Positions 41,119 through 42,850 of a stretch of 42,850 nucleotides of DNA are shown here, one piece after another. The translations under genes and the position numbers were made by a program. Positions within the stretch are counted from its first letter, which is position 1, and each line of letters opens with the position of its first letter. The notes under the pieces are model-generated. The model was not told the DNA's origin, searched no databases, and saw only the letters and a list, made by a program, of their open reading frames with translations. Source of the stretch: Mycobacteriales bacterium (GTDB taxonomy: Bacteria; Actinomycetota; Actinomycetes; Mycobacteriales; QHCD01); the NCBI GenBank assembly GCA_036497565.1, contig DASXJE010000306.1, positions 1 to 42,850 of the forward strand. Reading direction: 5' to 3'.

Positions 41119-42417
41119 ATGCAGGTGTCGCTCGCCTACGGGCAGACCAGGCTGGCGGTCGACCTGCCGGACGCCGCGACGACGGTCGTCGAACCGGCGT
41201 ACCAGCCGGCCGCCGCGGACCCGGCGCGGCTGCTTCGGGAGGCGGTGCGCAACCCGGTGGCCGGCAAGCCGCTGCGGGCCATCGTCCGTCCCGGCCAGAC
41301 CGTCGCGATCTCGCTGTGTGACGGCACCCGTCCCCAGCCGCGGCAACTGATGATTCCGGCGGTGCTCGAGGAGCTCGAGGGCATCGTGGGCCTGGACGAC
41401 GTCGTCCTGCTCGTCGCGACCGGCACCCACCGGGGCAACACCGACGCCGAGCTGCGGGCGATGCTCGGCGACGATCTCGTCGACACCGTACGGGTCGTCA
41501 ACCACGATTCCCGTGACGCCGGCGACCTGGTCTGGCGCGGTCACTACGGCAACGGCGTGCCGGTGTGGCTCAACCGGGAATGGGTGGCGGCCGACGTACG
41601 GATCACCACCGGCTTCGTCGAACCGCACTTCTTCGCCGGATTCTCCGGCGGTCCGAAGCTGATCGCGCCCGGCCTGGCCGCACTCGAGACCGTGCTGACC
41701 CTGCACGACGCGACCCGCATCGGCCACCCCGACGCCACCTGGGGCGTCATCGACGGCAACCCGGTGCACGACGACGTGCGGGCCATCGCCGCCGGTACTG
41801 GGGTCGACTTCGCGTTCGACGTGGTCCTCAACCGCGATCAGCAGATCGTCCAGGCGTTCGCGGGCGAGATGTTCGCGATGCACGCCGCCGCGTGCGCGGC
41901 GGCGAAGAGGGTGGCGATGCGTCCGGTGCCGGCGCCGTACGACGTCGTGGTCACGACCAACTCCGGCTACCCGCTCGACCAGAACCTCTACCAGGCGGTC
42001 AAGGGCATGTCCGCGGCCGCCAAGGTCGTGAAGCCGGGTGGGCTGATCGTCTGCGCCGCCGAGTGCCGCGACGGCTTCCCCGGCCACGGGTCCTACCGGC
42101 AGGTGCTCGCGTCCCGGCCCTCGCCCCGCGCCCTGCTCGATGCCATCGAGTCAGCCGACACGGTGACCCCCGACCAATGGCAGGTGCAGATCCAGGCCAG
42201 GATCCAGTGCCACGCCGAGGTCGTCATGCACACCGGATACCTCTCCGACGAGGAGCTGCGTACGGCGCACCTGACGCAGACCGACGACATCACCGGCACC
42301 GTCGCCGACGCGCTCGCGAAGGCCGGACCCGGTGCCCGGGTGTGCGTGCTCCCAGAGGGTCCGCAGACCATCCCCTATCTCGCGCCCGCCGCCGACTCGA
42401 CCGCGAGCCCGGCATGA
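41119..42417 (+). CDS. LarA-family nickel-pincer 2-hydroxyacid racemase/epimerase
   Basis: The 432 aa keep the residues known from Lactiplantibacillus plantarum LarA at a constant offset of four: Asp68 and Arg71 in CDGTRP (72, 75), His104 in ATGTHRG (108), His170 in EPHFFAGFSGG (174), Lys180 (184, which binds the nickel-pincer cofactor) and His196 (200, Ni ligand). The family racemises or epimerises 2-hydroxyacids, including sugar acids. AAGGA lies a few nt upstream of the ATG. The LarB/C/E cofactor genes are not in the window. It probably shares the operator-controlled transcript of the 380-aa ARH gene. Confidence 0.88.
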   Translation: MQVSLAYGQTRLAVDLPDAATTVVEPAYQPAAADPARLLREAVRNPVAGKPLRAIVRPGQTVAISLCDGTRPQPRQLMIPAVLEELEGIVGLDDVVLLVATGTHRGNTDAELRAMLGDDLVDTVRVVNHDSRDAGDLVWRGHYGNGVPVWLNREWVAADVRITTGFVEPHFFAGFSGGPKLIAPGLAALETVLTLHDATRIGHPDATWGVIDGNPVHDDVRAIAAGTGVDFAFDVVLNRDQQIVQAFAGEMFAMHAAACAAAKRVAMRPVPAPYDVVVTTNSGYPLDQNLYQAVKGMSAAAKVVKPGGLIVCAAECRDGFPGHGSYRQVLASRPSPRALLDAIESADTVTPDQWQVQIQARIQCHAEVVMHTGYLSDEELRTAHLTQTDDITGTVADALAKAGPGARVCVLPEGPQTIPYLAPAADSTASPA

Positions 42418-42430
42418 CGGCGGTGACCAG

Positions 42431-42850
42431 GTGAGCTCCTGTTGCGCGCCCAGCTCACCGTCGGCCGGCTCGGGCGAGTCGAGACAGCAGACCTTCGACG
42501 TGCCCCGACGAGATCCGGCCACGGTCCGCCGAGGCATGGCGGTGATCCCCGCCGGGACGTTTCTCATGGGTGGTGCGGATCCGGACGCCTTCGCCGACGA
42601 CGGTGAGGGGCCGGTGCGCCCGGTGCAGCTGTCGTCGTACTGCATCGACACCACGGCCGTCACCAACCGGCAGTTCGCGGCATTCGTCAAGAACACGGGC
42701 TACGTCACCGACGCCGAGCGGTTCGGCTGGTCCTTCGTCTTCCACGCGCTGGTCACCCCGCAGGCCCGATCGGCGCTCCAGGACGGGGTCGTGCGTGATG
42801 CGCCGTGGTGGCTCCCGGTCGGGGGAGCGACCTGGAGATCTCCGGACGGC
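42431..42850 (+). CDS. Formylglycine-generating enzyme-like protein (SUMF1 family; 3' end outside window)
   Basis: The first 140 residues match the formylglycine-generating enzyme family: MAVIPAGTFLMGG, PVRPVQLSSYCIDTTAVTNRQFAAFVKNTGYVTDAERFGWSFVF and the PWWLPVGGATWRSPDG segment. These enzymes turn a cysteine of type I sulfatases into formylglycine. A 35-residue polar leader with an SSCCAPS motif precedes the domain. The GTG start follows the LarA-like stop by 13 nt, so the gene is probably in the same operon. The active-site cysteines lie beyond the window, so activity cannot be judged. Other SUMF1-domain roles remain possible. Confidence 0.82.
   Translation, partial: MSSCCAPSSPSAGSGESRQQTFDVPRRDPATVRRGMAVIPAGTFLMGGADPDAFADDGEGPVRPVQLSSYCIDTTAVTNRQFAAFVKNTGYVTDAERFGWSFVFHALVTPQARSALQDGVVRDAPWWLPVGGATWRSPDG

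Noticed and set aside
1-42850. Search by eye for CRISPR arrays, tRNA/rRNA genes, transposases and integrases
   Set aside because: No regular repeat-spacer pattern, no RNA-gene-like conserved stretch and no mobile-element protein was seen.

Overview
The window is a gene-dense, very GC-rich stretch with frequent GTG starts, 4-nt ATGA/GTGA gene overlaps, a DtxR/IdeR-type iron box, an F420/FMN-type small oxidoreductase and Tat/lipoprotein signals. This fits a high-GC Gram-positive actinobacterium; I cannot name the genus. I see no rRNA, tRNA, insertion sequence, integrase or CRISPR array. It reads as ordinary chromosome carrying two large catabolic blocks. Gene starts were set from ribosome-binding sites, overlaps and family lengths.

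Region 1 (1-8309, mixed strands). On the minus strand lies an iron operon: bacterioferritin-associated ferredoxin, bacterioferritin and a Sco1-like copper lipoprotein cut by the window edge, behind a near-consensus iron box at 1497-1515. Then come a small membrane protein, an S51-type peptidase, an acetolactate decarboxylase, a histidine phosphatase, a PPOX-fold protein, a MarR-GNAT fusion with a dyad over its start codon, an ornithine cyclodeaminase-family enzyme, a tyrosine phosphatase and a PucR/CdaR-type regulator.

Region 2 (8266-26034) is a divergent catabolic locus. The minus-strand operon encodes a fused two-ATPase peptide importer subunit, a DapA-family aldolase/deaminase, a proline racemase-family 4-hydroxyproline epimerase with both catalytic cysteines, and a three-subunit FAD/[2Fe-2S] dehydrogenase (beta, gamma, alpha). 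This is the known order of chemistry for trans-4-hydroxy-L-proline breakdown: epimerise, oxidise, deaminate. The plus-strand operon supplies a peptide-binding lipoprotein, two permeases, a DUF885 metallopeptidase-like protein, a DUF1028 protein, a prolidase-like amidohydrolase, a cytoplasmic S10 carboxypeptidase, a D-2-hydroxyacid dehydrogenase and a LOG-family protein. My inference is a system that imports hydroxyproline/proline-rich peptides, cuts them inside the cell and feeds 4-hydroxyproline into central metabolism. The last enzyme of the pathway (2-oxoglutarate semialdehyde dehydrogenase) is not in the window.

Region 3 (26044-42850) is the least familiar part and the best candidate for an undescribed system. 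A LacI regulator sits among three ADP-ribosylglycohydrolase-family proteins (701, 434 and 380 aa), a ribokinase overlapping one of them, a sugar ABC importer with a Tat lipoprotein, a cupin, two Gfo/Idh/MocA dehydrogenases, a UPF0261 (Tm-1 N-domain) protein overlapping a Tm-1 C-domain-like TIM barrel, a LarA-type nickel racemase with all key residues, and the start of a formylglycine-generating enzyme. Four copies of one palindrome, TCTACTCGNGTAGA, lie at four of the promoters, three of them at the predicted transcription start. They tie the glycohydrolases, the importer and the regulator into one LacI regulon. The ribokinase suggests that one product is ribose, so the imported substrate may be a riboside or a related glycoside; that is inference.
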